From Vibrio pelagius (GTDB lineage Bacteria; Pseudomonadota; Gammaproteobacteria; Enterobacterales; Vibrionaceae), in NCBI RefSeq assembly GCF_024347575.1, contig NZ_AP025504.1:186001-250000 (forward strand): a stretch of DNA of 64,000 nt, in the 5' to 3' direction. This document shows, piece after piece, positions 9,524 through 18,181 of this stretch. The notes below the pieces were generated by a model. It saw only the letters and a program-made list of their open reading frames with translations, was not told where the DNA came from and ran no database searches. Position 1 is the stretch's first letter, and each line of letters opens with the position of its first letter. Made by a program: the position numbers and the translations under genes.

Positions 9524-9640
9524 TACCCATAAATTACTGGTTTCAAGGTGATCGCAGCTGCCGAAACTAACGTTATGGGTAGACTAAGTCAAAGGAGTGC
9601 GTTCAAACGTTTTCGGTTGAGCGCTCTTTTTATTTTGGGA
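9524..9640 (+). ncRNA. Candidate structured RNA or ybbP 3' UTR ending in a terminator
   Basis: Stem TACCCATAA (9524-9532) pairs with TTATGGGTA (9573-9581). Inside it GTTTC (9540-9544) pairs with GAAAC (9563-9567), and the loop holds the palindrome GCAGCTGC. A bulged hairpin (GAGTGC with GCGCTC) follows and runs into TTTTTATTTT. I do not recognise it as a known riboswitch or sRNA family. It may simply be the 3' end of the ybbAP transcript. Confidence 0.35.
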
Positions 9641-9802
9641 CAGTGATTTGCAAGGTTACCCACAGGGTAAGGTATCGAGGGGATAAATTACCTACCCAAA
9701 GCGCTGTTTAAGCCTTTTAATAGGCTGTAATAATAAATTCACTTTTAACGTTAGTTCTCTTTAGTCCCTGTAAATAAAGGGGTTGCGCAACAGTTTCGCA
9801 TC

Positions 9803-9835
9803 TTATCAACAGTTATCCACAAAATCGGTGGATAA
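9803..9835. promoter_or_regulatory. DnaA-box-like cluster
   Basis: TTATCAACA (9803-9811), a perfect consensus DnaA box TTATCCACA (9813-9821), and on the other strand TTATCCACC (9827-9835). GTTATCCAC and GTGGATAAC form a perfect 9-bp inverted repeat with 7 bp between. A further TTATCCC sits at 9841-9847. Binding by DnaA is inference. Confidence 0.4.
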
Positions 9836-10085
9836 CTTTAGGGATAAGTTAATTAAGGTGTCACACGAGTCATCTTCGAGCCTTTGTGCTGTCGTACTTA
9901 GGCCGATATTGGCCTGTTTTATCTCGCTCTTTTTTTCATTCACACATACCGAGTCAAGCAATAAATTTTGTTTTTTTAGTTTGACTTTTGACGACGACAA
10001 ACTAAGACCTTGATAAAAATGTGATTTAATTCACCGTCAATCCTACGTAGAATACAAAGTAGTTAATTTTAGGCTTTAGAGTTCA

Positions 10086-11546
10086 ATGAACCAGAACAAA
10101 ATGGATAAAAAACAACCGTCTATTGCGATAGTTGGCGGTGGTATTGCAGGTGCAACCAGTGCCATTCATTTCAGCGAGCGTGGATATGCGGTCACTTTGC
10201 TTGAAAAAGGGCCAAGCTTGGTGAATGGACCTCCGATTTGCCATTTGCATGCTGGTGGAAATTTGTATCGTGATATTTCTCAAGAGCAATGTCTTCAACT
10301 CCTCGCTCAATCTATCGATACTGTTCGCTTGTTTCCTCATACGCTTAATATTCGACCAACAGTGATTGCAGTACCTCATAGTGATGGAGGGCAACCTGAA
10401 GAGTTGTTACCTCGCTTGAAAGTCATTAAATCGGCATATCAGGCTTTGGTTGAACAGGATCCGAGTAATCAAGTGCTCGGAAACCCAGACGAGTACTACA
10501 AGCTCTATGGAAAACAAGAGCTAGTCGCTTTATCAACCAAAAAACAACCTAAAAATCCAAGAACGTTGGATGAGTGGTGTATTCCATTCGCAAAGCACAC
10601 TGATCTAGACACGCTGAAGTACCCAGTCGCTGTAGTTCAAGAGTATGGATTGAGCGTATTTCGTTTGTCTGCAATGGCGCAGCTGTCGTTAGAAAAGCAG
10701 AGCAACTGTAATATTCTTACCCACAGCCGACTCATATCGGTGACCCAGTTAGACGATGAGTGGGAGCTATGCTATTTCGATCAAAAAGGGAATAAGCAGA
10801 AGTTTACCGCCCAATACCTGATTAATGCGAGTGGCTTTGAAACCGGTGTTGTGGACGATTATGTTGGTTCCAAACAAGAACGTCTTGTGGAGTTTAAAGC
10901 TGCGTACGTAACGGATTGGGCAGATTGTCGCGAACATCATGAAGAGTGGCCAGAAGTGATATTTCACGGGCCGCGAGGAACACCTCAAGGCATGGCGCAG
11001 TTAACACCTTATGCAGACGGTATATTTCAACTCCATGGTATGACTGAAGGGATTACGTTGTTTGAAGGTGGGCTAGTGTCTTCCTCTGCCGAATCTTCTC
11101 AACCCCAACTTCCACAGAAGTTACTGAAGAAGATTGTATCCGGCTGGACTGAAGAGCAGCTAGAGCAGAGAACACAAGCAGCGATTACTCATATGGCTCA
11201 ATTTATTCCTAGCTTTAAATCGGCAACGATAGGTGGGAAGCCTTTGTTCGGTGCTCAACAGATTCCAGGGACTGATCCTAGTTTACGAGCTTCTGACGTC
11301 TCTTTCAGTGGCGAAAAATACGCAAGATTAGAGGTTGTAAAAGCGTCTTCCACTTTAGAAGCGGCTCAGAAAATTAATAGTCGTTGGTTTGATGGTCAAG
11401 GGCAGCAGACCACGATTGAAGAGACACACCCTGTGACAATGTCACTTAATATCGATGATGTCGAGGCAAAAGCGATCACTTTGACCCAAGAGCGTGGCTA
11501 CCCGGCAGCTTTAGCAATTGTTACAGGTGAAAGTCGACTCATTTAG
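10086..11546 (+). CDS. FAD-dependent oxidoreductase (DAO-like)
   Basis: 486 residues. The N-terminus has a dinucleotide-binding fold, IAIVGGGIAGATSAIHFSER (about 12-31), ending in the acidic residue of TLLEKG that binds the ribose of FAD. The segment HLHAGGNLYRDIS and the later YLINASGFETG are typical of the D-amino-acid-oxidase/malate:quinone-oxidoreductase superfamily. No signal peptide or membrane helix is seen. I do not know its substrate; no closely linked gene suggests one. It starts at ATG 10086 with a weak upstream AGAG; an ATG five codons on is possible. A bidirectional hairpin separates it from the convergent pxpC. Confidence 0.75.
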   Translation: MNQNKMDKKQPSIAIVGGGIAGATSAIHFSERGYAVTLLEKGPSLVNGPPICHLHAGGNLYRDISQEQCLQLLAQSIDTVRLFPHTLNIRPTVIAVPHSDGGQPEELLPRLKVIKSAYQALVEQDPSNQVLGNPDEYYKLYGKQELVALSTKKQPKNPRTLDEWCIPFAKHTDLDTLKYPVAVVQEYGLSVFRLSAMAQLSLEKQSNCNILTHSRLISVTQLDDEWELCYFDQKGNKQKFTAQYLINASGFETGVVDDYVGSKQERLVEFKAAYVTDWADCREHHEEWPEVIFHGPRGTPQGMAQLTPYADGIFQLHGMTEGITLFEGGLVSSSAESSQPQLPQKLLKKIVSGWTEEQLEQRTQAAITHMAQFIPSFKSATIGGKPLFGAQQIPGTDPSLRASDVSFSGEKYARLEVVKASSTLEAAQKINSRWFDGQGQQTTIEETHPVTMSLNIDDVEAKAITLTQERGYPAALAIVTGESRLI

Positions 11547-11583
11547 GCTTGTTGATATTTGTTGGTAAGTCATAGGAAATGGA

Positions 11584-11616
11584 AAGGGTGACTCTTGTTC
11601 GAGAGTCACCCTTGAT
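11584..11616. terminator. Bidirectional hairpin between convergent genes
   Basis: AAGGGTGACTCT (11584-11595) pairs perfectly with AGAGTCACCCTT (11602-11613) around a six-base loop. It lies between the converging FAD oxidoreductase and pxpC genes. The T-run is poor, so activity is inferred from stem strength and placement. Confidence 0.6.
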
Positions 11617-11665
11617 TATGTTGTGATTGGATAACGGATCTCGTTTAGTGACTAACGGTTACAGT

Positions 11666-12604
11666 TCAATAACCAAAGAACCTTGCCCATTGACACCAAA
11701 CTTCTTGAAGCCCCAAGCGATCTCCCGCAATAAAAGAGACCTGCTGTCCTGGTTTGGCTTGCGCTAATCTCGGCAAATCGATACGCGCAATGCAACCTAG
11801 TTTTGGGTATCCTCCAATTGTCTGTCTGTCATTAAGAAGAATAATCGGTTGTCCATCTTTTGGTATTTGTATCGCTCCCAACGCGATACCTTCAGACAAA
11901 ATAGTGATAGCCGGTGACTCAACAGGCTCGCCACTCAATCGATAGCCCATACGATTGGAGTTCTGACTGACTGTAAAAACGGTGTTGTAGAAGGTAGATT
12001 TAGCGGCCTCTGAAAACAGGTGCGACTGATACCCTTCAACCACTCTTAGTTTGAGGGGGCGGTTGTAATCTGGTGTATAACGGAAAGTCACACTTAGAGC
12101 CTTAAAACCCGCTGGAATAGGGTGCTTATCAAAATGAATCTGTTGATTAGCTTGGCAAGCTTGCCCATCCAGAGTCAGCCCGCCAACTTTCTCGCGCACT
12201 ACCGTCGAAGCACTGGTTAAGCTCACTGGCGCTTTAAAACCTCCGCTCACGGCTAGGTAAGCTCTGAGTCCGTTTTTTGGTAATCCAAATGAAAGAACTT
12301 GTCCTTTACGAGCAACAAAAGTCGACCAATTCGTTATTGGAACGCCGTCGAGCTTAGCTTGCAGATCCCCACCCGTGATAGCCAATATACAGTCTTGGTT
12401 AATTTCGGCTGCACATTGCCCTAAAGTAATCTCGAGTGCGGGGCTGTTAATAGAATTCTGAAGTAGATGGTTTGCCCAACTGTATGCGTAATCATCAACG
12501 GCACCGCCTTGTGTTAGCCCTAAATGTGAAAGGCCATAGCGTCCAAAGTCTTGGATTAGCGAGAGTGGTCCAGGTTTTAATATTGTTATGGAGCCCTTAG
12601 TCAT
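11666..12604 (-). CDS. pxpC: 5-oxoprolinase subunit C (KipA/biotin-dependent-carboxyltransferase-like)
   Basis: 312 residues of the KipA/urea-amidolyase-like family: ILKPGPLSLIQDFGRYGLSHLGLTQ at the N-terminus is the diagnostic opening (I quote it only in part elsewhere: QDFGRYG, GGAVDDYA), and SNRMGYRL plus GAIQIPKDGQPIILLNDRQT appear later. With PxpA and PxpB it forms the ATP-dependent enzyme that opens 5-oxoproline (pyroglutamate) to glutamate, a metabolite-repair reaction. Its ATG overlaps the pxpB stop by four bases (ATGA), indicating coupled translation. It is the last gene of the three-gene operon. Confidence 0.92.
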   Translation of the reverse strand: MTKGSITILKPGPLSLIQDFGRYGLSHLGLTQGGAVDDYAYSWANHLLQNSINSPALEITLGQCAAEINQDCILAITGGDLQAKLDGVPITNWSTFVARKGQVLSFGLPKNGLRAYLAVSGGFKAPVSLTSASTVVREKVGGLTLDGQACQANQQIHFDKHPIPAGFKALSVTFRYTPDYNRPLKLRVVEGYQSHLFSEAAKSTFYNTVFTVSQNSNRMGYRLSGEPVESPAITILSEGIALGAIQIPKDGQPIILLNDRQTIGGYPKLGCIARIDLPRLAQAKPGQQVSFIAGDRLGLQEVWCQWARFFGY

Positions 12605-13371
12605 TCAAGCACCCCTCCAAGGTCAAGAAAATCCTGCCTACTGATTGCTTCAAACCTCACTTGATCGCCTACGTTAAAAAAAGAGGCCTCGTTCAAATGT
12701 TCTACAGACACCTGACTATTGAATAACTGTATGGGAGAGCGGGCAATAATATTCCAACCACCTGGAGATTGATCTGGGTAGACCGCTGTTTTTCTATCAG
12801 CAATTCCAACACTGCCTTTTGGAACAGAGAGACGCGGCGTTTCGTGCCTCGGCATAGACAGTTCCACTACGACATCGGAAAGAAAAGCAAACCCTGGCAT
12901 AAAACCGACGGCGCTGACTTGATAGGTGGTATTGGTGTGAAGCTCAATGAGTTGGTCTAGCGATATACCTTGTTGCTTAAAACGGGAGAGATCGAGAGCA
13001 GTTTCTTTGCCGTAATAGGCAGGTATAGTCAATGTCGCTGTCGAATGATTACTGAAGACACAATCTAGATGTATATCTGAAACCAGTTGTTCTAACTGGC
13101 TAATAAACGTCTGCTCTTGTACACGATACGGAAGGTAGTCTACGAGAATTGTGTTGTAGGAAGGCGTAACGTTCATTAAGTAGGGCTCGAATGCTTGCCG
13201 TATTGTCTGAGCTATGGAGGCAATAGCGGTAGAGGCGTCTAGCGCCATTGAGCTAGGTCTATTTTGTTGTGATTTTGTTAGCGATCTCATTTCGCTATTA
13301 AGATCGAGTGTGATCATTATGCTGCACTCGGCTATCGGCTCGATCGTTACATTAAATGTTGGTTTCCTCAT
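12601..13371 (-). CDS. pxpB: 5-oxoprolinase subunit B (KipI-like)
   Basis: 256 residues. The C-terminal two thirds carries KipI hallmarks: YGKETALDLS, GFMPGFAFL, MPRHETPRLSVPKGSVGIA and SPGGWNIIARSP. KipI homologues act with KipA and the LamB/YcsF protein as the 5-oxoprolinase complex. A GGAAG ribosome site lies just upstream of the ATG. The gene follows pxpA after 47 bp and overlaps pxpC by four bases. The N-terminal 60 residues are less conserved than the rest, but the frame has a good start and no better internal one. Confidence 0.9.
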   Translation of the reverse strand: MRKPTFNVTIEPIAECSIMITLDLNSEMRSLTKSQQNRPSSMALDASTAIASIAQTIRQAFEPYLMNVTPSYNTILVDYLPYRVQEQTFISQLEQLVSDIHLDCVFSNHSTATLTIPAYYGKETALDLSRFKQQGISLDQLIELHTNTTYQVSAVGFMPGFAFLSDVVVELSMPRHETPRLSVPKGSVGIADRKTAVYPDQSPGGWNIIARSPIQLFNSQVSVEHLNEASFFNVGDQVRFEAISRQDFLDLGGVLE

Positions 13372-13418
13372 AAGCTTCCGTATTTATTGAAGAAAGATAA
13401 TAGAGATATTAATAAGTG

Positions 13419-14162
13419 CTACCTAAGTGCATTGATGTCTTGGCTAATACGCTTAATCAAAGCGATGGATTGAGGGTTGTCGCCATGGACGCAAATTGTG
13501 TCCGCTTCAATTTCAAGTCGCTCACCCTCAATGGTGGTCACAGAGCCATAGTTTACTATCTGCATGACTTGATTATAAATATCATCTTGGTGGGTATATA
13601 CAGAACCAGACACAGAGCGTGGGGCGAGCTGTCCATTATTGAGATAGGCACGGTCTGCAAAGGCTTCAAGTAAAAGTGGAAGGTCGTAATTGTCTGCAAT
13701 ATCGAGGAATTTTTGATTATTGGCGGTAGAGAGAATCATAAGTGGGATTCCAAACCCTGAAACGGCTTCCGCGATTGCATTGAAGATTTGCGTATTCGCC
13801 ATCATGTCATTATACAAGGCGCCATGAGGCTTAACATAATGCAACTTGCTTCCATGATGTTGGCACAAAGCTTTTAATGCTCCAACTTGATAACAGACGA
13901 GTTCCGTTATCTCTTTCATCGAGTGCGGAATAGAGCGGCGGCCAAAGCCAACCAAATCTTGATACCCGGGGTGAGCCCCCACCTGAGTATTGTAATGGTT
14001 CGCAAGTTTAATGGTTTTCGACATGACGTGTGGATCTGAAGCATGAAAGCCACACGCTACATTGGCCATATCTACCCACTCCATGACGGCTTCGTCGTCA
14101 CCCATTTTCCAACTACCATAACTTTCACCCATATCGCAGTTGAGTAGTACTTTTGTTGTCAC
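13419..14162 (-). CDS. pxpA: 5-oxoprolinase subunit A (LamB/YcsF family)
   Basis: About 247 residues. LLNCDMGESYGSW, NVACGFHASDP, VGAHPGYQDLVGFGRR and HYVKPHGALYN are the conserved blocks of LamB/YcsF proteins, which provide the substrate-binding subunit of the ATP-dependent 5-oxoprolinase. I choose GTG 14162 because the family starts right before the first block and AAGGA lies ten bases upstream; an earlier GTG at 14204 would add an unusual 14-residue extension. It leads the pxpABC operon and is divergent from galE, sharing the 250-300 bp upstream region. Confidence 0.9.
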   Translation of the reverse strand: MTTKVLLNCDMGESYGSWKMGDDEAVMEWVDMANVACGFHASDPHVMSKTIKLANHYNTQVGAHPGYQDLVGFGRRSIPHSMKEITELVCYQVGALKALCQHHGSKLHYVKPHGALYNDMMANTQIFNAIAEAVSGFGIPLMILSTANNQKFLDIADNYDLPLLLEAFADRAYLNNGQLAPRSVSGSVYTHQDDIYNQVMQIVNYGSVTTIEGERLEIEADTICVHGDNPQSIALIKRISQDINALR

Positions 14163-14457
14163 AGACAGATTATCCTTAATTTTTAGTGCTTCTAGACGTT
14201 CCACTAAATCACTGATTTAAACAGTGATCACATTCAAACTTCCATTAACTTAACGTGTTACATGGTCTATAACGAAATATAAACGGCAATCGTGCCTAAA
14301 TGCTAAATATCAATAGAAAAAGCAAATTTAACAAAGCCTTTACCCGCTATGCTTTAAACTTAATCATACATGTATTGGCTTTAGTTTTGCCTACATTTTA
14401 GGAATAACTTGTTGTAACATAAGGCCAATATACATATACATAAAAACAGGGCTTAAC

Positions 14458-15471
14458 ATGAACGTTTTAGTAACCGGCGGTATGGGCTACATTGGCAGCC
14501 ATACAAGTATTCAGATGATCAAAGCAGGGATGACTCCATTCATCTTTGACAATTTATATAATAGTAAGCCAAGTGTGCTTGAGCGTATTGAAAAAGTTTC
14601 TGGTGTTAAGCCTGTTTTTGTTGAAGGTGATATTCGTGATAAAGCTCTTTTAATTGAGACGCTAAAGCAGAATAACATCGAAGCTGTCATCCATTTTGCG
14701 GGCCTTAAAGCAGTTGGTGAGTCTGTAGAGAAACCGCTTGAATACTATGATAATAATGTTAACGGAACCCTTGTGCTTGTAGATGCGATGCGCGAAGCGA
14801 ACGTCAAAACTTTAGTATTCAGCTCTTCAGCGACAGTATACGGTGATCCAGCCAGTGTACCTATTACAGAAGACTTCCCAACGAGCGCAACCAACCCTTA
14901 TGGCCGTAGTAAGCTAATGGTTGAAGAGTGTCTAACAGATTTCCAAAAAGCCAACCCCGATTGGAGCATCACTTTACTTCGTTACTTTAACCCAGTAGGT
15001 TCACACCCAAGCGGCGAGCTGGGTGAAGATCCACAAGGGATTCCAAATAACCTAATGCCATTTGTTTCTCAGGTTGCTGTTGGACGTCGTGAATTCCTAT
15101 CTGTTTTTGGTAGCGATTACCCAACAAAAGACGGCACTGGCGTGCGTGACTACATCCACGTGATGGATCTTTCTGATGGTCACATCGCTGCACTAGAAAA
15201 AGTGGGTAAAAAGGATGGTCTTCATATCTATAATTTAGGAACTGGTAACGGTTCTAGTGTTCTAGAAATGGTAAAGGCGTTTGAAGAGGCAAGTGGTAAG
15301 GAAGTGCCTTATAAACTTGTAGAACGTCGTCCGGGAGACATCGCTGAGTGCTGGGCTGATCCTGCTAAAGCTGAGCAAGAGCTAGAATGGAAAGCAACAC
15401 GTACACTATCAGAAATGACGGCAGACACGTGGCGTTGGCAGTCTAACAATCCTAACGGTTTTCCTGGTTAA
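14458..15471 (+). CDS. galE: UDP-glucose 4-epimerase
   Basis: 337 residues, the usual length. The Rossmann motif GGMGYIGSHT is at residues 7-16. The catalytic SSSATVYG (Ser/Thr) and YGRSK (Tyr-X3-Lys) motifs of extended short-chain dehydrogenases are present. It interconverts UDP-glucose and UDP-galactose for galactose use and for lipopolysaccharide or exopolysaccharide sugars. It stands alone, without galT/galK or glycosyltransferases, which suggests a supply role for surface sugars rather than a galactose operon. A strong terminator follows. Confidence 0.95.
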   Translation: MNVLVTGGMGYIGSHTSIQMIKAGMTPFIFDNLYNSKPSVLERIEKVSGVKPVFVEGDIRDKALLIETLKQNNIEAVIHFAGLKAVGESVEKPLEYYDNNVNGTLVLVDAMREANVKTLVFSSSATVYGDPASVPITEDFPTSATNPYGRSKLMVEECLTDFQKANPDWSITLLRYFNPVGSHPSGELGEDPQGIPNNLMPFVSQVAVGRREFLSVFGSDYPTKDGTGVRDYIHVMDLSDGHIAALEKVGKKDGLHIYNLGTGNGSSVLEMVKAFEEASGKEVPYKLVERRPGDIAECWADPAKAEQELEWKATRTLSEMTADTWRWQSNNPNGFPG

Positions 15472-15500
15472 TTTAATAAATTCAGGTCGATTTATTTACC

Positions 15501-15527
15501 AAAAAGGTGCCTTAGGGCGCCTTTTTT
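15501..15527 (+). terminator. Rho-independent terminator of galE
   Basis: AAAAAGGTGCC pairs with GGCGCCTTTTT around a short TTAG loop, ending in six T residues, 30 bp after the galE stop. Confidence 0.9.
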
Positions 15528-15639
15528 GATCTGAATCGTAATAAAAGTAAATTTGTGGTTAAAAAGTATCTTTACGTATTCATTGTGTTACTATACGCGC
15601 AAAATATATCTTTAATGTTAATTTTGTTCGGAGTTAATC

Positions 15640-15714
15640 ATGGAATTAGGCCTAATCGTTACTTTCATCGTCGCTGCAGCTGTTATGGTTAAGAAAGAAA
15701 TGGCAGAAAAGTAA
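15640..15714 (+). CDS. 24-residue putative membrane micropeptide
   Basis: A short frame encoding MELGLIVTFIVAAAVMVKKE followed by MAEK and a stop. It has a GGAG ribosome site six bases before the ATG, a hydrophobic stretch of about 15 residues, then a lysine-rich tail, which is the pattern of a small single-pass inner-membrane protein with the C-terminus inside. It has its own space after the galE terminator and its own terminator 40 bp downstream. I do not recognise a family. Ribosome site, hydrophobicity and flanking terminators together make it a credible gene; function is unknown. Confidence 0.6.
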   Translation: MELGLIVTFIVAAAVMVKKEMAEK

Positions 15715-15755
15715 TTTCACTTCCCCTTTTTATTACAATTTTGAGTGAAATGATG

Positions 15756-15785
15756 AAAAGCCAGCAGATATGCTGGCTTTTTTGT
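15756..15785. terminator. Bidirectional terminator between micro-ORF and hutA
   Basis: AAAAGCCAGCA / TGCTGGCTTTT with a four-base loop and T residues on both sides when read on either strand. It ends the micro-ORF transcript and the convergent haem-receptor gene. Confidence 0.9.
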
Positions 15786-15808
15786 ACTTTTAAGCTTTGT
15801 AAAACGAA

Positions 15809-17944
15809 TTAAAATTCGTAGTTTGCAGAGATACCCCAGTTACGACCTGGTTGAGATTTAAAGTCTTTGCTGAACTTTGAATCATGTGCACTTCCAGATA
15901 GATCACTGTATAACCAGTACTTCTTATCAAGAGCATTAAACAAACCAGCACGAAGAGTTAGGTCAGTGATTGGACGGTAATATGCCGTTACGTCAACAAG
16001 AGTGTAGCCAGCGGCATCTCTATTATCTTCGCTATGCCACTCGTCTTTTGCTGCAACCATTTTCACATTTAATGCTGTACCGAAAGTTTCTCTTTCAAGT
16101 CCTAAACCAACTGTGCCTGTTAATGGTGCTACAGAATCAATTGATTTACCTGTCGTTTTGTCTTCTCCGTCTGCATAAGCAACAGCTAGGCGAGTGTAAG
16201 TTCCGAATGGTGCGTCAATTAAGCTATCCAAGTTGATAGTTGAAGATAGCTCAGCGCCGTAGATTGTCACTTCATCTAAGTTCTCTTTAGTAAGGACGTC
16301 TTTACCGCCTTGCTCGCCGGACTTAGTCTGGTTAATGAAGTCAGTGTAGTCTGTATAGAAAGTAGATAGTTCAAAGCGAGCATGCTCGTTTTTACCACGA
16401 AGACCTAACTCATAAGAAAGGCTCTTCTCAGCTTTCAGATTAGGGTTAGCTTCTATGATTGCACCTTGGTTGTAGAAGTAGTACAAATCGTAAACAGTCG
16501 GTGCTTTGAATCCTTGACCAATTTGACCAAATACAGCCAAATTGTCATTGATATGGTAAACAGATCCTAGTTTAGCTGTAAACGCATCATTTTCGTTCTT
16601 GTCATATTCAGTCGTAAAGCCTTCATCCGTTGATGGATCCGCAACGAAAGAGTCGTAACGTAAACCAGCAGTTAGAATCAAACGATCTTCCATAAGGAAC
16701 GCTTGGTCTTGAACAAATGCACCCCATTGGGTGATTTTCGCGTCTGGTATACCTGTACTACCCGGAGTGACAGTACCTAAGTCGAATTTATAGTCGGTAT
16801 TTTTTAGCTCGAAATCATTTTTTAGGTAACTAAATCCGTAAGTAAATTCATGATCAGAACCGCTGATGTTAACCAACTTCGATAGTTGTGCATCAAACTG
16901 CATCGTTACGTCTGAAGCATCACGTTCGCGCATACGTCTGCCATTAGAAGGAGTAGTATCATAGTTCTTACTTAACGAGCTAGAATCTTGGTAGCTAACT
17001 GACCAATCGAGAGAATCGGCAATAAAAGTATTGATCTCAACCTGATGCTCTACAGTTGCACGGAATCTTTTGTTTGTATCTTCGTTGAAGTTATCTGTGT
17101 ATGTGAACCCGGGCATGATCGAATAACCATTATAATTGAGTTCATCTTCATCGTATTGGCGGTTGTAATTCTCAATGGTCAAGCCGATTCTATTAGAATC
17201 AGACACATTGTAGAATGCCTTGCCTAGGAAGTTACTTAGCTCAGTATCTGCTGGGTTAGCTGCTCCGCGATCTGGACCTTCAATATCAGAGCCCGAAGAG
17301 TGCGTTTCCGTCTCGCTGCCTTGCGCATATGTAGCCATCACTAAAGTTTCTAGCTTACCTTTACGCATTGCCCAAGATAAAGTGTTTTTGAACTGTTCGT
17401 CAGCAGATGTGTAACTAGATTTAATTCCAAAGCGATGTTCATCACCCTCAGTACGTAACATGTCTTCAGGGCTTTTCGTTCGAAGCATCACAGCACCACC
17501 GATTGCATCAGAACCATAAAGGGTAGAGGCAGGACCTTTGTTTACTTCAATAATTTGTAGAGTATCAATTTCGATAGCATTTGAATATTTTCTCTGCTCA
17601 GTTGCACCTGGATTGTATGGTGTAGGCTGCCGTACACCATCGATCATCATCTTGACTCGGTCGCCTTCGACACCACGGATGTTAAAGCCAGAGATCCCGA
17701 ATCGACCGCTACCATTTGCGTCCACGCCAGGTGTGTACTGTAGAGCTTTCTTTACGTCCGAAGACATTTGATTATCAATATCTTTCGATGAAACTGTTTC
17801 AATAGAGCTAGAGACATCTTCTTTATTTTGTTCAGTTCTTGTTGCGGAAACAACAACTTCATCAAAAAGTGAATATTCTTCTGCATGAAGAGCAGGGGAT
17901 ACAGCTAAAATAATGGAAGCTGACAATAGTGACTTTTTATACAT
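15809..17944 (-). CDS. hutA: TonB-dependent haem/haemoglobin receptor (HutA/HupA type)
   Basis: 711 residues: signal peptide ending ALHA, TonB box DEVVVSATR, a plug with NIRGVEGDRVKMMIDGVRQ and LYGSDAIGG, and a barrel ending in a terminal Phe (NYEF). The haem-receptor boxes are near the middle: FKAPTVYDLYY (FRAP box) and NPNLKAE (NPNL box). The divergent LysR gene matches the hupA-hupR arrangement of V. vulnificus and the hutA locus of V. cholerae chromosome II. A Fur-like box lies upstream, so iron repression is expected. The histidine often found between the two boxes is absent here. It should import haem across the outer membrane using TonB energy. Confidence 0.88.
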   Translation of the reverse strand: MYKKSLLSASIILAVSPALHAEEYSLFDEVVVSATRTEQNKEDVSSSIETVSSKDIDNQMSSDVKKALQYTPGVDANGSGRFGISGFNIRGVEGDRVKMMIDGVRQPTPYNPGATEQRKYSNAIEIDTLQIIEVNKGPASTLYGSDAIGGAVMLRTKSPEDMLRTEGDEHRFGIKSSYTSADEQFKNTLSWAMRKGKLETLVMATYAQGSETETHSSGSDIEGPDRGAANPADTELSNFLGKAFYNVSDSNRIGLTIENYNRQYDEDELNYNGYSIMPGFTYTDNFNEDTNKRFRATVEHQVEINTFIADSLDWSVSYQDSSSLSKNYDTTPSNGRRMRERDASDVTMQFDAQLSKLVNISGSDHEFTYGFSYLKNDFELKNTDYKFDLGTVTPGSTGIPDAKITQWGAFVQDQAFLMEDRLILTAGLRYDSFVADPSTDEGFTTEYDKNENDAFTAKLGSVYHINDNLAVFGQIGQGFKAPTVYDLYYFYNQGAIIEANPNLKAEKSLSYELGLRGKNEHARFELSTFYTDYTDFINQTKSGEQGGKDVLTKENLDEVTIYGAELSSTINLDSLIDAPFGTYTRLAVAYADGEDKTTGKSIDSVAPLTGTVGLGLERETFGTALNVKMVAAKDEWHSEDNRDAAGYTLVDVTAYYRPITDLTLRAGLFNALDKKYWLYSDLSGSAHDSKFSKDFKSQPGRNWGISANYEF

Positions 17945-18004
17945 TGATTTGAAACCTTAAATCCATAGTAGGTTGCTTGGGCGTATGCCATGCTATTGGA
18001 TCTA

Positions 18005-18029
18005 AATGAGAATTACTATTGTTATCATT
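18005..18029 (-). promoter_or_regulatory. Fur-box-like operator upstream of hutA
   Basis: AATGAGAATTACTATTGTTA followed by TCATT resembles overlapping Fur hexamers (consensus GATAATGATAATCATTATC). It lies about 60-85 bp before the hutA start and in the space shared with the divergent LysR gene. Iron repression of hutA is expected from the family. Confidence 0.7.
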
Positions 18030-18181
18030 GTTATTTATTGAAATGGAAATATTTACACAGCCAATGCGTCGGTATAAAATTCTTTTTAAAACATGCAATT
18101 AGATGTGTTATTGAAATTATCAATAGTTCAGTTTAATTTTATTTTATGTGACATGAGTCACTTTCTGAAAAGAGGTGTAAT

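Larger units (their letters stand above)
9468..10085. other. 618-bp gene-free region with RNA-like stems and DnaA-box-like repeats
   Basis: No convincing coding frame. Seen in it: nested stems at 9524-9581, a terminator-like hairpin at 9594-9640, a small hairpin TTACCC/GGGTAA near 9656-9670, a stem AGCCT/AGGCT near 9712-9727, and a cluster of DnaA-box-like motifs at 9803-9847. The region after about 9890 is T-rich and unremarkable apart from the promoter space of the next gene. Confidence 0.6.

Noticed and set aside
9783..10013. A 76-residue frame in the gap after ybbP, and a 64-residue frame opposite it
   Set aside because: No ribosome site, overlaps the DnaA-box-like cluster, and the residue make-up is not protein-like. 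Treated as chance frames.
9468..10085. Possible chromosomal origin because of the DnaA-like boxes
   Set aside because: Too few boxes, few GATC sites and none of the genes known beside Vibrio ori1 or ori2 (mioC/mnmG, rctB).
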